From Clostridia bacterium (GTDB taxonomy: Bacteria > Bacillota > Clostridia > Oscillospirales > CAG-272): a DNA stretch of 5,438 nt. The notes below the pieces were generated by a model. It was not told the origin of the DNA. It searched no databases and saw only the letters and a list, made by a program, of their open reading frames with translations. This document shows, piece after piece, positions 5,326 through 5,438 of this stretch. Both the position numbers and the translations under genes were made by a program. The first letter of the stretch is position 1. Each line of letters opens with the position of its first letter. The stretch covers positions 1 through 5,438 of the forward strand of contig JAFXFQ010000096.1 in the NCBI GenBank assembly GCA_017520365.1, given 5' to 3'.

Positions 5326-5438
5326 GTTTAAAGACAAATAAATCGGAGTTTGAAGTGTAGATTGATCAGTCGGTAGGGGACGGCGCCCACGACGTCCCAT
5401 TGCAAACATAACATATACATCAATACCAAACGTCTGTA
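5326..5438. other. Non-coding right end with a GC-rich palindrome, possible interspersed repeat
   Basis: No credible gene is visible in these 113 bases. A 6-bp inverted repeat (gggacg 5377-5382, cgtccc 5393-5398) encloses a GC-rich loop that contains part of a ggcgcc palindrome. It stands out against the AT-rich surroundings. From general memory, short GTAGGGG...GTCCC blocks of this kind recur between genes in gut Clostridia, so a dispersed repeat is suspected; only a genome search can show it. Confidence 0.4.

Noticed and set aside
5221..5409. 62-residue minus-strand frame at the right end
   Set aside because: It runs through the terminator and the HTH codons of the regulator; its sequence is explained by those features.

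Overview
The window looks like chromosome from an anaerobic, cellulosome-related Firmicute of the Ruminococcus / Oscillospiraceae type. That assignment is inference. It rests on a C-terminal type I dockerin, Lys-Lys-Arg signal peptides on two exported proteins, AGGAGG-type ribosome binding sites, and a 7TM-LuxR membrane regulator of a kind seen in gut Clostridia. No rRNA, tRNA, phage, transposase or CRISPR sequence is visible.

Layout, left to right. (1) Positions 1-1418, minus strand: a secreted protein whose C-terminus lies beyond the left edge. The visible 472 residues are a signal peptide followed by about a dozen short rungs that look like a beta-solenoid, unusually rich in tyrosine and cysteine. 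(2) Positions 1419-1572: a 154-base gap with a perfect 14-bp hairpin (likely terminator) overlapping an 18-bp inverted repeat that encloses two small hairpins. (3) Positions 1573-3846, minus strand: a 757-residue secreted protein with a signal peptide, five beta-rich modules of about 120 residues, and a complete two-repeat dockerin at the extreme C-terminus. It has no recognisable catalytic domain. (4) Positions 3847-4249: a divergent intergenic region. It holds a very good sigma-A promoter with an extended -10 pointing right, a weaker promoter candidate pointing left, and a leader of about 250 nt full of CCCACACTTT-type repeats in both orientations. (5) Positions 4250-5287, plus strand: a 345-residue membrane protein with a lipobox signal peptide, seven membrane helices and a cytoplasmic LuxR-type helix-turn-helix. 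(6) Positions 5287-5325: a strong 16-bp terminator hairpin. (7) Positions 5326-5438: non-coding, with a GC-rich palindrome that resembles an interspersed intergenic repeat.

How the parts may work together (inference): the two leftward genes make extracytoplasmic proteins. The dockerin would plug one of them into a cohesin-bearing scaffold or surface protein, so it is more likely a structural, binding or adhesive component than an enzyme. The divergently transcribed regulator has its sensor in the membrane and its DNA-binding domain attached to it, so it could read an external or envelope signal and act directly on the shared intergenic region. The repeated CCCACAC motifs there are candidate sites for it, though they may instead belong to a dispersed repeat.
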